From NCBI GenBank assembly GCA_902782225.1, contig CACZMF010000007.1:1-64000 (forward strand): a DNA stretch of 64,000 bases. The letters are read 5' to 3'. A program made the position numbers and the translations under genes. The notes below the pieces were generated by a model that did not search any database, was not told the origin of the DNA, and saw only the letters and a list, made by a program, of their open reading frames with translations. This DNA comes from an uncultured Bacteroidia bacterium (GTDB lineage: Bacteria > Bacteroidota > Bacteroidia > Bacteroidales > UBA932). Positions 53,234 to 61,284 of this stretch are shown piece after piece. Position 1 is the stretch's first letter. Each line of letters begins with the position of its first letter.

Positions 53234-54991
53234 ATGAAAAAGACTTTTTCAATAATCTGCCTGGGCCTCCTGTTCCTCACAGAATGCCAAAAAGAAGTTG
53301 ATGTGTTTCAAAGGGAATACGACGCCATATCCTGCGACTGCTTCGAGCAGAACATTTCCCAGTATCTCCTCTGCTCCGGAGAATGGACTTCGGAGTGCGA
53401 CCTGGACTGGCTGCGCCTCAATCCCGACAGCGGTTCGGGCAACGGCTCCGAATACCAGGTATATTACATCCAGGTGTCCGGCAATATGGGCGAAGCCAGG
53501 GAGGGGACGTTCTACCTGGTCCACGGCGGGCAGCGTTATCCCGTAGTGGTCCGGCAGGACAAGACCAATTTCGAATTCGGCGAACTGTATATGTCCGGCC
53601 TGCTGAAGCAGAACCAGCCCAGCAACGCCTTCCTCGCCATACCCTACAAGAATGCCACAGGTGCCGAAACTATATCTATCGCCTGTTCGATGAGCGGCGC
53701 CACGGATGGCCTGTCGGTCTCCGGAGGCAATTTCACCCTGACTGCGGGCAATAATTCCATAGTCATTCCCATTGACGGCACCCCGTCCGGAGCTGGCGAA
53801 ATCACCTTCAACGTGAATATCAACGGGAAGCCCCTCAACCCCATAGTGACCACAATCAAGGAGTTCACCAACAAGAAGATAAACGTCTTCCTGAACGGCG
53901 AGGACTGCGGCAGTTGCACTGAGAGCCAGCCCGGCGTGTGGGAACTTACCATCGACGCACCCGCCGTGGGAGAAATCACCATCAAGAACGAAGAGCAGGA
54001 ACTGGGCTTCACTTCCTATTCCGGAGCCGGCGGCCTCGGCACCTGCAAGAATATGAATTCAGCACTGCCCTTCTATAATTTCACGCCCCAGCACACCCGC
54101 TTCTATAAGGTGGACAAGGCCATTGGCGCTCTCCAGCCCATTTCTGAAGGCGGCAACAAGCTATGGCTGAATTTGGACGCCCCCGGCAAGGTGAAAGTGG
54201 CCTACGATGAGACCTACAAGCAGTACGGCTCCTACTATCTGGAACTTGTCAAGGATGACGACCCGACTCTCATCTTTGACGAGCAGTTCGACCTCTTCAC
54301 TTACGGCGGCGACGCTATCAACTACCTTCTGGGCACCATCTACAACGGCACCGCCGAATCTTTTGACGGACTTGAACCGGGTACCAACAACAGCGGAAAA
54401 TGGTCCTCTTCCGGAAGCATCGGGCAGATGTGGGACTATCCCACGCTCAAGGTGAATATCAGGGCGTGCGACGACTATATCAAGAACCGCGGCGTCCAGG
54501 ACTGGGAATTCGTCTATGTCGACGAGCGTCCCGGAGCCATCCAGATGAACAACACCGGCCAGCAGGACAATTATATGATAACGCCCAAATTCTCAAAGAT
54601 TTCCGGCACGCAGAACATAGTCCTGACCCTGGATATCGCCAGGTACTCCTCAACCTCGAAGGCAGACATCCCCGTGACCATACTCGGGGCCGGAAGTTTC
54701 ACCGGCGGCAAAGCCAGTCAGACCGAAGGCCAGGACGCCAACGGCGTGAAGGTGGAAGCAAAGAGCGGCGACCTGGGCAGTCTGAGCGGAACGAAGTACA
54801 ACATCGGGACCGATTACCTGATGACCGCTGGTTCCTCCTACAACGCAAGTATATACAAACCCACTTCAAGGTTCGAATTCTACATTTCCGGAGCGACCTC
54901 CGAGACCCAGATCAAGATTGCTGCGTCTTCAGCATCCGGAGGGAATGCACCCCGGTGCTTCATATATGGAATAAAAGCCACACTGCAATGA
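53234..54991 (+). CDS. Surface lipoprotein with BACON-like N-domain, in the SusE/F position
   Basis: 585 aa, lipobox LTEC (Cys18). Residues about 30-110 resemble a BACON domain (W-------DWLRLNPDSGSGNGS, EGTFYLVHGGQRYPVVVRQ). Further beta domains follow; the C-terminal 200 residues (DEQFDLFTYGGDAINYLLG..., NYMITPKFSKISG) look like a jelly-roll/DUF-type carbohydrate- or peptide-binding domain. Its TGA stop overlaps the next ATG (ATGA). By position a cargo-binding surface protein. Confidence 0.75.
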   Translation: MKKTFSIICLGLLFLTECQKEVDVFQREYDAISCDCFEQNISQYLLCSGEWTSECDLDWLRLNPDSGSGNGSEYQVYYIQVSGNMGEAREGTFYLVHGGQRYPVVVRQDKTNFEFGELYMSGLLKQNQPSNAFLAIPYKNATGAETISIACSMSGATDGLSVSGGNFTLTAGNNSIVIPIDGTPSGAGEITFNVNINGKPLNPIVTTIKEFTNKKINVFLNGEDCGSCTESQPGVWELTIDAPAVGEITIKNEEQELGFTSYSGAGGLGTCKNMNSALPFYNFTPQHTRFYKVDKAIGALQPISEGGNKLWLNLDAPGKVKVAYDETYKQYGSYYLELVKDDDPTLIFDEQFDLFTYGGDAINYLLGTIYNGTAESFDGLEPGTNNSGKWSSSGSIGQMWDYPTLKVNIRACDDYIKNRGVQDWEFVYVDERPGAIQMNNTGQQDNYMITPKFSKISGTQNIVLTLDIARYSSTSKADIPVTILGAGSFTGGKASQTEGQDANGVKVEAKSGDLGSLSGTKYNIGTDYLMTAGSSYNASIYKPTSRFEFYISGATSETQIKIAASSASGGNAPRCFIYGIKATLQ

Positions 54992-56226
54992 AAAACAAAC
55001 TGATTATATTCACCTTGCTGGCCGCCGTCGCCTGCGAGCCCCAAATCGACCCTGACAACGGAGGCAAGAACAACAACAATCCGACCGACACCCGAGGCGC
55101 TTTCGAGGTGGAGGTCGGGAAGCCGCTTCCGCACTGGCAGGAAGGCGTGCTGGATATCCACGCCATCAATACCGGAAGCGGTGAATGCACCTTCTTCATC
55201 CTGCCCGACGGCACCACGATGCTCGTGGACGCAGGCGACCTGTATATGAACAAGAAGTCCAACAGGGTGCCGGTACGTCCCACTTCGGAGTCCATCCCCT
55301 ACAAGACCTACGGTTCTTATATCAAGTACTTTATTCCGAGCGGGCACCCGAAGATCGACTACTTCGTGCTGACCCATTTCCACATTGACCATATGGCCTA
55401 CCTGGGCACCGGGCGCATAAACAACACCGCGGGAAGCTACTGCTATGCCGGCCCTATGGGGCTCTATCAGGACATACAGTTCGCCAAGTCGATCGACAGG
55501 CTTTACCCCGACTATGCGACGAACAGCGAAGACGACGACGCCAACGCCTCGCCTGATTCCAGGAGTATGTTTGCAAACTTCCTGGACTATCAGGCAAGGA
55601 CCTCGGGCCTCACGGCCGAGCGGTTCAAGATCGGCACCGACCAGCAGCTCGCAATGAAATACAACGCCGCCAAGTACCCTTCCTGCAAGGTCTTTGGTTA
55701 TGCCGTCAACGGAAAGGTCTGGGACGGGGCAAAGGAATATGACACCCACGCCCGCTACGAAAACGGCCTGTCCTGCGCCTTCCTACTGAGTTACGGCAAG
55801 TTCGACTATTTCACCAGCGGCGACCTGAACGAGAAGAGCACCTGCACTGCAATCGCCAAATCCATAGGGAAGAACATCGAAGCCATGAAGGCCCACCACC
55901 ATATGTCCAACGAAGCCACCTACGACGTGGAGGCAGAGGCCTACAAGCCCAAGGTCGTGGTCACGCAGAGTTTCTATGCCCTGACGACACAGCCACAGCA
56001 AAGCATCATTCAGAAATATTCAGGAACTCAAGACCTGTATTTCACCAACATAGACCAGAGCATCATCACGGCCCGCTCCGACATCTACGGCGCCTGCAAG
56101 GGCCTCAACGGCCACGTCGTCATCCGTGTTGCGGAAAACGGCGACAAGTTCTGGGTCTATATGCTTGACGACACTGACAAGAAATATAAAGTAAAATCCA
56201 TCAACGGTCCTTATACCTGCGAATAA
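54988..56226 (+). CDS. ComEC-like metallo-beta-lactamase-fold lipoprotein (paralogue 1)
   Basis: 412 aa from the ATG at 54988, overlapping the previous stop; the longer upstream frame is out of register with real coding. Lipobox AVAC (Cys16), Asn-rich spacer, then the MBL fold: INTGSGECTFFILPDGTTML-DAGD (about 60-84), zinc motif HFHIDH (residues 130-135), a later SGDLN acid, and AHHHMSN. The first-strand pattern and HxHxDH are those of the MBL domain of ComEC/COG2333, a phosphodiester-type hydrolase family. It would act at the surface or in the periplasm. About 45-residue N-terminal differences aside, it is closely similar to the next gene. Confidence 0.85.
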   Translation: MKNKLIIFTLLAAVACEPQIDPDNGGKNNNNPTDTRGAFEVEVGKPLPHWQEGVLDIHAINTGSGECTFFILPDGTTMLVDAGDLYMNKKSNRVPVRPTSESIPYKTYGSYIKYFIPSGHPKIDYFVLTHFHIDHMAYLGTGRINNTAGSYCYAGPMGLYQDIQFAKSIDRLYPDYATNSEDDDANASPDSRSMFANFLDYQARTSGLTAERFKIGTDQQLAMKYNAAKYPSCKVFGYAVNGKVWDGAKEYDTHARYENGLSCAFLLSYGKFDYFTSGDLNEKSTCTAIAKSIGKNIEAMKAHHHMSNEATYDVEAEAYKPKVVVTQSFYALTTQPQQSIIQKYSGTQDLYFTNIDQSIITARSDIYGACKGLNGHVVIRVAENGDKFWVYMLDDTDKKYKVKSINGPYTCE

Positions 56227-57384
56227 ATGTCCTTAGTTTTACCATTTGTCCTGACGCTCCTGTCGGTCCTGCAGCCTTCGCCCACATCAGTCGGGGCGAC
56301 CCTGCCGGACTGGCAGGAAGGCATGCTGGACATCCACGCCATAAACACGGGACGCGGAGAATGCACGTTCTTCATTTTCCCGGACGGAACCACGCTCCTC
56401 GTGGACGCCGGCGACTTACATGGCTACAATCCTTCGAAATATGCCATGGTGCCGGCCCGGCCGTCCGGAGATGAGGAACCGTGGAAGGTTTATGCGGACT
56501 ATATCCTGCACTTCCTTCCTGATGGGCACAAGAGCCTGGACTATTTCCTTCTCACACATTTCCATATCGACCATTCCGCCTATATCGGAGAGGGGCGGAC
56601 AATCCATCCCGAAGGGGGCTATGCCCTTGCCGGGCCCATGGGCCTATACTCGATTGTGCCGTTTGATGTGTTGATAGACCGTGCATCTCCCGAGTATCCG
56701 GAGTATAAAGAGAACGCGTCCACCGACCATTATCTCAGATTCGCCAAATACAATGCGGAGCACAACGGGCTTCGCGTCGAGCGTTTTCTCGTGGGCTCCG
56801 ACCGCCAGATCGTTCCAAGATACAGTCCTGAAGCATACCCCTGCTTCAAGGTATTCGGTTACGCGGCCAGCGGTATGGTGTGGAACGGGCGTGAAATAGT
56901 GGACACCAAGGCCCGCTACGAAAACGGGATGTCCTGCGCATTCCTTTTGAGTTACGGCAAATTCGATTATTTCACCAGCGGCGACATGAACCAGAAGAAC
57001 ACCTGCCATGTGACAGCCCGGTCGATTGGAAGGAAGATCGAAGCCATGAAGGCTCATCACCATATGTCTAATGAAGGGACCTACGCCATCGAGGCTGAAG
57101 ATTATCATCCGCAGGTGGTCGTGACGCAAAGCTTCTATGAGCGGGATATACAGCCCCACCAGGATATCATTAAAAAATACTCCGAAAGCCAGGACATGTT
57201 CTTCACCAACCTCCCGATGACTTTTGCGGAGGCGGCTCCGGAAATCTACAAAGACTGCAAATGCACCGGCGGCCACATAGTCATACGCGTCTCTCCTGAG
57301 GGTGAATTCTACGTCTATGTGCTTGACGACACCGACAAAGATTATAAAGTGAAATCAATCTACGGACCATATAAAAGCGAATAG
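56227..57384 (+). CDS. ComEC-like metallo-beta-lactamase-fold secreted protein (paralogue 2)
   Basis: 385 aa; ATG directly follows the TAA of the previous gene. Cleavable-type signal peptide without lipobox Cys, so probably soluble in the periplasm or secreted, unlike paralogue 1. Zinc motif HFHIDH at residues 111-116; LLSYGKFDYFTSGDMN and KAHHHMSNEGTY are shared almost word for word with paralogue 1, as is the end DDTDKDYKVKSIYGPY. Tandem duplication with change of localisation is the simplest explanation. Confidence 0.85.
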   Translation: MSLVLPFVLTLLSVLQPSPTSVGATLPDWQEGMLDIHAINTGRGECTFFIFPDGTTLLVDAGDLHGYNPSKYAMVPARPSGDEEPWKVYADYILHFLPDGHKSLDYFLLTHFHIDHSAYIGEGRTIHPEGGYALAGPMGLYSIVPFDVLIDRASPEYPEYKENASTDHYLRFAKYNAEHNGLRVERFLVGSDRQIVPRYSPEAYPCFKVFGYAASGMVWNGREIVDTKARYENGMSCAFLLSYGKFDYFTSGDMNQKNTCHVTARSIGRKIEAMKAHHHMSNEGTYAIEAEDYHPQVVVTQSFYERDIQPHQDIIKKYSESQDMFFTNLPMTFAEAAPEIYKDCKCTGGHIVIRVSPEGEFYVYVLDDTDKDYKVKSIYGPYKSE

Positions 57385-57386
57385 CA

Positions 57387-58565
57387 ATGAAACGTCTCTA
57401 TCTGATTATCCTGGCCGCTTTCCTGGCCGTTCTCTCCGCTTGCGGGCCGAGCGGCGAAGTGGTGGTGGACAAGAACCTTCCCGCCGGCAACATAGTGTTC
57501 GAGCGGATGGTCGGCGACACAGTCTATGTGCATCAGGAGCTCAGGGGCTCCAAGAAGGCCTGGTTCTACTGGGCATTCCGCGTGACCGGAGCACAGGGGA
57601 AGAAACTCACTTTCGTGTTCACGAAGAGTTTCGCCATCTGCGAGCGCGGCCCTGTCGTTTCCCTGGACAAGGGCAAGAGCTATGATTATCTTGCCGAAGA
57701 AGGAGCCACCAAGTTCCAGTTCACCTATGCCTTCCCTAAGGACGCAAAGGAGGTCTGGTTCTACGAATGCCATCCCTACACTCCTGAAATGTGGTATTCA
57801 TTCATCAATGCTCCCCACAAAGGACAATATGAGACCGGAGTCCTGTGCAAGAGTCCCAAGGGCAGGGACGTTCCTTTCTTCAGGATCATGCCGAAGAAAT
57901 CTGCCCCGAAACTCTCCGTGGTGGTCAGCTGCCGCCACCACTGCTCGGAAGCCCCTGCCGGATACGTAGTCGAAGGCATCACCGCCGCTTTCCTGGAAGA
58001 CAGTGAACTTGGCCAGTGGCTCAGGGACAACATAGAACTGCACGTCGTTCCCTTCGTGGATATGGACGGCGCCGTGGAGGGCGACCAGGGCAAATGGAGG
58101 CTCCCGCACGACCACAACAGGGATTACACCGAATTCCGCTATCCCGAAACAGCCGCCCTGGCCAGCCTCATGGCCGAGATCCAGCCGGACATTTACCTGG
58201 ACTGCCACAATCCCAAGCTTTATAAGTACAACGACAATTACATATATACTCCGTACCGTGAGAACCCGAATCCCAAGGAGTTCGTATTCTCCAGCCTGCT
58301 TGAAAAATATCAGGAAGGCGGACTTAACTACCGGACGTCTGACAACCTGCCGTTCGGGACGAGCTGGAATTCCTCCAGCAACTACCAGGACGGTCTGAAC
58401 GCAACACAATGGGTATATGCCAACATCCAGGACATTAAAGTCGCCCGCACTATTGAATTCCCGTTTGCCTATTCCAACGGCGCGCTTGTCTATCCCGGCA
58501 AGTTACGCCAGTTCGGCCACGGAATAGCCAGGACCCTGAAAGCTTTCGCCCAAGGAGAAGAATAA
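57387..58565 (+). CDS. M14-type zinc carboxypeptidase-like lipoprotein
   Basis: 392 aa, lipobox LSAC (Cys19). N-terminal beta domain (about 25-165) as in the CCP/AGBL group, then the carboxypeptidase core: zinc ligands His185 and Glu188 in RHHCSEA, DMDGAV and NRDY (Asn244-Arg245 substrate-binding), third zinc ligand His274 in LDCH, and catalytic Glu357 in RTIEFPFA. All catalytic residues of M14 are present, so it should trim C-terminal amino acids or related amides. Starts 2 bases after the MBL gene. Confidence 0.82.
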   Translation: MKRLYLIILAAFLAVLSACGPSGEVVVDKNLPAGNIVFERMVGDTVYVHQELRGSKKAWFYWAFRVTGAQGKKLTFVFTKSFAICERGPVVSLDKGKSYDYLAEEGATKFQFTYAFPKDAKEVWFYECHPYTPEMWYSFINAPHKGQYETGVLCKSPKGRDVPFFRIMPKKSAPKLSVVVSCRHHCSEAPAGYVVEGITAAFLEDSELGQWLRDNIELHVVPFVDMDGAVEGDQGKWRLPHDHNRDYTEFRYPETAALASLMAEIQPDIYLDCHNPKLYKYNDNYIYTPYRENPNPKEFVFSSLLEKYQEGGLNYRTSDNLPFGTSWNSSSNYQDGLNATQWVYANIQDIKVARTIEFPFAYSNGALVYPGKLRQFGHGIARTLKAFAQGEE

Positions 58566-58583
58566 CAATTAAAACATATCATT

Positions 58584-58715
58584 ATGATAAAACAGTTAAT
58601 AGCTTATTTGCCCCCACGCTGCGGACAGGCAAAGTGGGAGGAAGAGCAGATTCTTTGCTCTTCTGATATGGTTGAGGCGGAGGATTTCAACAGTTTAACG
58701 GAATATGAATGGTAG
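58584..58715 (+). CDS. 43-aa peptide of the recurring small family (copy 2)
   Basis: ATG 58584, stop TAG at 58713-58715, 43 residues, exactly as long as the peptide at 729. Y-PPRC near residue 8-13 (same PPRC as copy 1), central LCSSD, acidic C-terminus ending EYEW. Lies 18 bases after the carboxypeptidase gene and 4 bases before the next lipoprotein start, inside the operon. No signal peptide. Function unknown. Confidence 0.7.
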   Translation: MIKQLIAYLPPRCGQAKWEEEQILCSSDMVEAEDFNSLTEYEW

Positions 58716-58719
58716 CCTT

Positions 58720-61122
58720 ATGAAAAGATCAGCATTATTTATCGCTGCAGCTGTGACTTTGATACTGACTGCGGCCTGCGCAAAAGAAGCCGTTCTCGAA
58801 CCCGTTCCTTCCCGGGATGGTATGAAGGCCATTGAATTCACGGTCCAGCTGGAAGATGCAGGCACTAAAGCCTGGCTCGACGGCCTCAGCGTCCGATGGA
58901 GCAATGGAGAAAAGGTTGCCGTCTTCGACGGGATCAAGTCCGAGCCCAATGAATTCACCGTCTGGAACGCCAGCGGCAATACCGCTACAATAAGCGGAAC
59001 CGTGTCTGACGGCGCGACTGATTTTTGCGCCGTGTATCCTTTCAGCGCAGCAAAGAGCCGCACAGAGACCGGCGTAAACATAAGCCTGAGCCAGTACCAG
59101 GAGGTTCCTGCCGGCAGGAATGTGGCTCCGGACGCACTCATTTCCGTTGCCAAGTCATCAGGAACTTCATTTTTGTTCAGGAATGTCGTTTCACTTGTGG
59201 CATTCGACATCAACTCGGACAACGTCCGTAGCGTCACCTTCTATGGAAATGGTGAAGAGCTGATCACCGGAGCGGCTTCCGTGGACTTGGGCGGCAGCGA
59301 CCCTGCCTCGACGGCAACCGGGTCCTCCTATGTATCCGTGTCCCCTGAGAGCGGCAGCACTTTCAGCCAGGGCAGGTATTATGCTACGGTCCTGCCTGCC
59401 GAATTAAACAGCGGCGTGACCTTCGCAGTCACCACCGACAGCGGAAAATTCATACGCACGAGCAGCAAAAAGGCCGTGCTTCCCATCAACGGCGGCGTTT
59501 CTTTCGGCAGTATGGGCTCCGGAACGGAACTTCCTATGTCGATAGGCAGCAAGGCTGAGCTCCAGACCTGGGCTGAAAACATCACCGCCTACGTCAGGGG
59601 CGACGTCGTCAAGCTCACGGCCGACATCGACTGGGGAGGCGACGAATGGGCTCCCCTCCCCGGACGTTGCAGCTTTGACGGCCAGGGCCACAGCATCTAC
59701 AATTTCGTAATCCACACCTCCAAGCATCCCGACATCGACCGCTTCGGCATCTTCCAGACCCTAAGCGACGACAACGCGATCGTGAACCTGAAGCTCGGAT
59801 GCACCCCGTCCGGAGAATATGACGGAGTCAGCGCCATCACCATCGATTCTGCCGCAGACAGTTATTATGTCGGACCTCTTGCCGGTATTATCAAGAACAA
59901 CAAAGGCAGCGACAAAGTGCTTGTATCCGATGTCTGGTCTTATGTGCCCGTGACAATGGAATTGCCTGCAGCCGCTACTATGGGACTCCGTGCAGGCGGT
60001 ATCATTGGTTGTGTCACGACCGGCGAAGCTGCCGTCATCTCCGGATGCCGGAACTACGGCGACGTGAAAAACGCCAGCGGCGTGAAAATGTCCGGAAGTA
60101 TGTATCTCGGCGGCATTGTCGGGCAGCTCACCAACGCAAACTCCACAGTTGAGAACTGCTCCAACTATGCCGAAATCAACCTTTCCTCGAAAGCCAACGG
60201 TCTGATCAGCACCTCTTTTGCCGGCGGCATCGTGGGACGTATCGGTTCCGTTGACGGCATTACCATCGACGGATGCCACAACGAAGGTAAAGTCACTGCA
60301 GGCATAAACATCAAGGTGGCACATTACATCGGCGGCATCGTCGGAATGGATCACCAGCCTACGGAAGGCAGCGCCTATAATGTCGTGATCAGCGAGTGCA
60401 CCAATGCCGGAGAAGTTGGCGCCGGATCCCAGAGCAAATCCGGTTATTATGGCGGAATCATAGGCTGCACGTTGTCCAGGACGCTCATCACCGACTGCGA
60501 CAATCTTGCGACCGGCATCATATTCAAAAAGAACAACCATACGGCAGAATCAGCTTATGGCGGAATCATCGGAAAGGCTTCGGGATGCGAAGGTGCCCTC
60601 GTTGCAAGTTGCACCAACGCCGCAGACATCACTGAAAGCGGAAACGTGACCAACGGCACAGAAGTGTACCACGCCTTCGGCGGCATCGCCGGAATCGGCA
60701 ATATAGACATCCTCAATTGCTCCAACTCAGGCGCCATCACGGTCTCTTACACTCTGAACACCACCCTGCACTGCGCAGGTGGCATTGCCGGCCTGCACGA
60801 AGGTTATCAAATCAACGGATGCTCCAACACCGGTGCAATCAGCACTACCCTCAACTGCCCTACCGGCGGACTTATCGGCCTTCAGCTGGACTCTTCCATA
60901 GCCACCGGAGAAGGATGCTCCGTCAACTGCGACATCACTTCCGGCCAGGATTCCACCGGCGGTATGCTGGTGGGTGTGTACCAGGGCTCATCTTCACTCA
61001 CGATAGGCAGTGCAGCACGCCCCATCAACGTGGCCGGCACCATCAACGGAGCTGCGGCAAGCCAGAGCAACCTCTGCGGCAGCGCCAGCACCAGCCAGCC
61101 CCATTTCAATGTAAATCTTTAA
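58720..61122 (+). CDS. Large surface lipoprotein: fimbrillin-like N-domain plus GLUG-type repeats (cassette 1)
   Basis: 800 aa from the ATG at 58720, four bases after the peptide stop; the ATG at 58705 would overlap the peptide gene and add five residues ahead of the signal. Lipobox TAAC. N-terminal half: fimbrillin-like domain (about 30-265; FCAVYPFSAA). From about 280 on: right-handed beta-helix with GLUG-like units, e.g. GGIIGCVTTGEAAVISGC-NYG, YLGGIVGQLTNANSTVENCSN, GGIVGRIGSVDGITIDGCHN. GLUG repeats occur in large adhesins. Likely surface binding. Confidence 0.78.
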   Translation: MKRSALFIAAAVTLILTAACAKEAVLEPVPSRDGMKAIEFTVQLEDAGTKAWLDGLSVRWSNGEKVAVFDGIKSEPNEFTVWNASGNTATISGTVSDGATDFCAVYPFSAAKSRTETGVNISLSQYQEVPAGRNVAPDALISVAKSSGTSFLFRNVVSLVAFDINSDNVRSVTFYGNGEELITGAASVDLGGSDPASTATGSSYVSVSPESGSTFSQGRYYATVLPAELNSGVTFAVTTDSGKFIRTSSKKAVLPINGGVSFGSMGSGTELPMSIGSKAELQTWAENITAYVRGDVVKLTADIDWGGDEWAPLPGRCSFDGQGHSIYNFVIHTSKHPDIDRFGIFQTLSDDNAIVNLKLGCTPSGEYDGVSAITIDSAADSYYVGPLAGIIKNNKGSDKVLVSDVWSYVPVTMELPAAATMGLRAGGIIGCVTTGEAAVISGCRNYGDVKNASGVKMSGSMYLGGIVGQLTNANSTVENCSNYAEINLSSKANGLISTSFAGGIVGRIGSVDGITIDGCHNEGKVTAGINIKVAHYIGGIVGMDHQPTEGSAYNVVISECTNAGEVGAGSQSKSGYYGGIIGCTLSRTLITDCDNLATGIIFKKNNHTAESAYGGIIGKASGCEGALVASCTNAADITESGNVTNGTEVYHAFGGIAGIGNIDILNCSNSGAITVSYTLNTTLHCAGGIAGLHEGYQINGCSNTGAISTTLNCPTGGLIGLQLDSSIATGEGCSVNCDITSGQDSTGGMLVGVYQGSSSLTIGSAARPINVAGTINGAAASQSNLCGSASTSQPHFNVNL

Positions 61123-61134
61123 AGCAAAAACGAT

Positions 61135-61272
61135 ATGAACATCAAAAAACAACCGACCTACATCCAGCCGCTTGTGAATATAATCACCATACAGGCCGGC
61201 TACATCGTGTGTAATTCCCCTGGCCCCAACAACATTGCCAATGTGGGTGAAGATGATTATGGAACATATTAA
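61135..61272 (+). CDS. 45-aa peptide of the recurring small family (copy 3)
   Basis: ATG 61135, stop TAA at 61270-61272. TY-QP near residue 8-12, central IVCNSPG, acidic aromatic C-terminus (GEDDYGTY). More diverged than copies 1 and 2 but with the same size, the same Cys-x-Ser centre and the same place, 12 bases before a lipoprotein gene. Function unknown. Confidence 0.6.
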   Translation: MNIKKQPTYIQPLVNIITIQAGYIVCNSPGPNNIANVGEDDYGTY

Positions 61273-61284
61273 TCCAAAGAAGCC

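Noticed and set aside
54400-54987. Long frame upstream of the first MBL gene
   Set aside because: It overlaps the BACON-like lipoprotein gene in another frame; the lipoprotein-type signal at 54988 with ATGA overlap is the true start.
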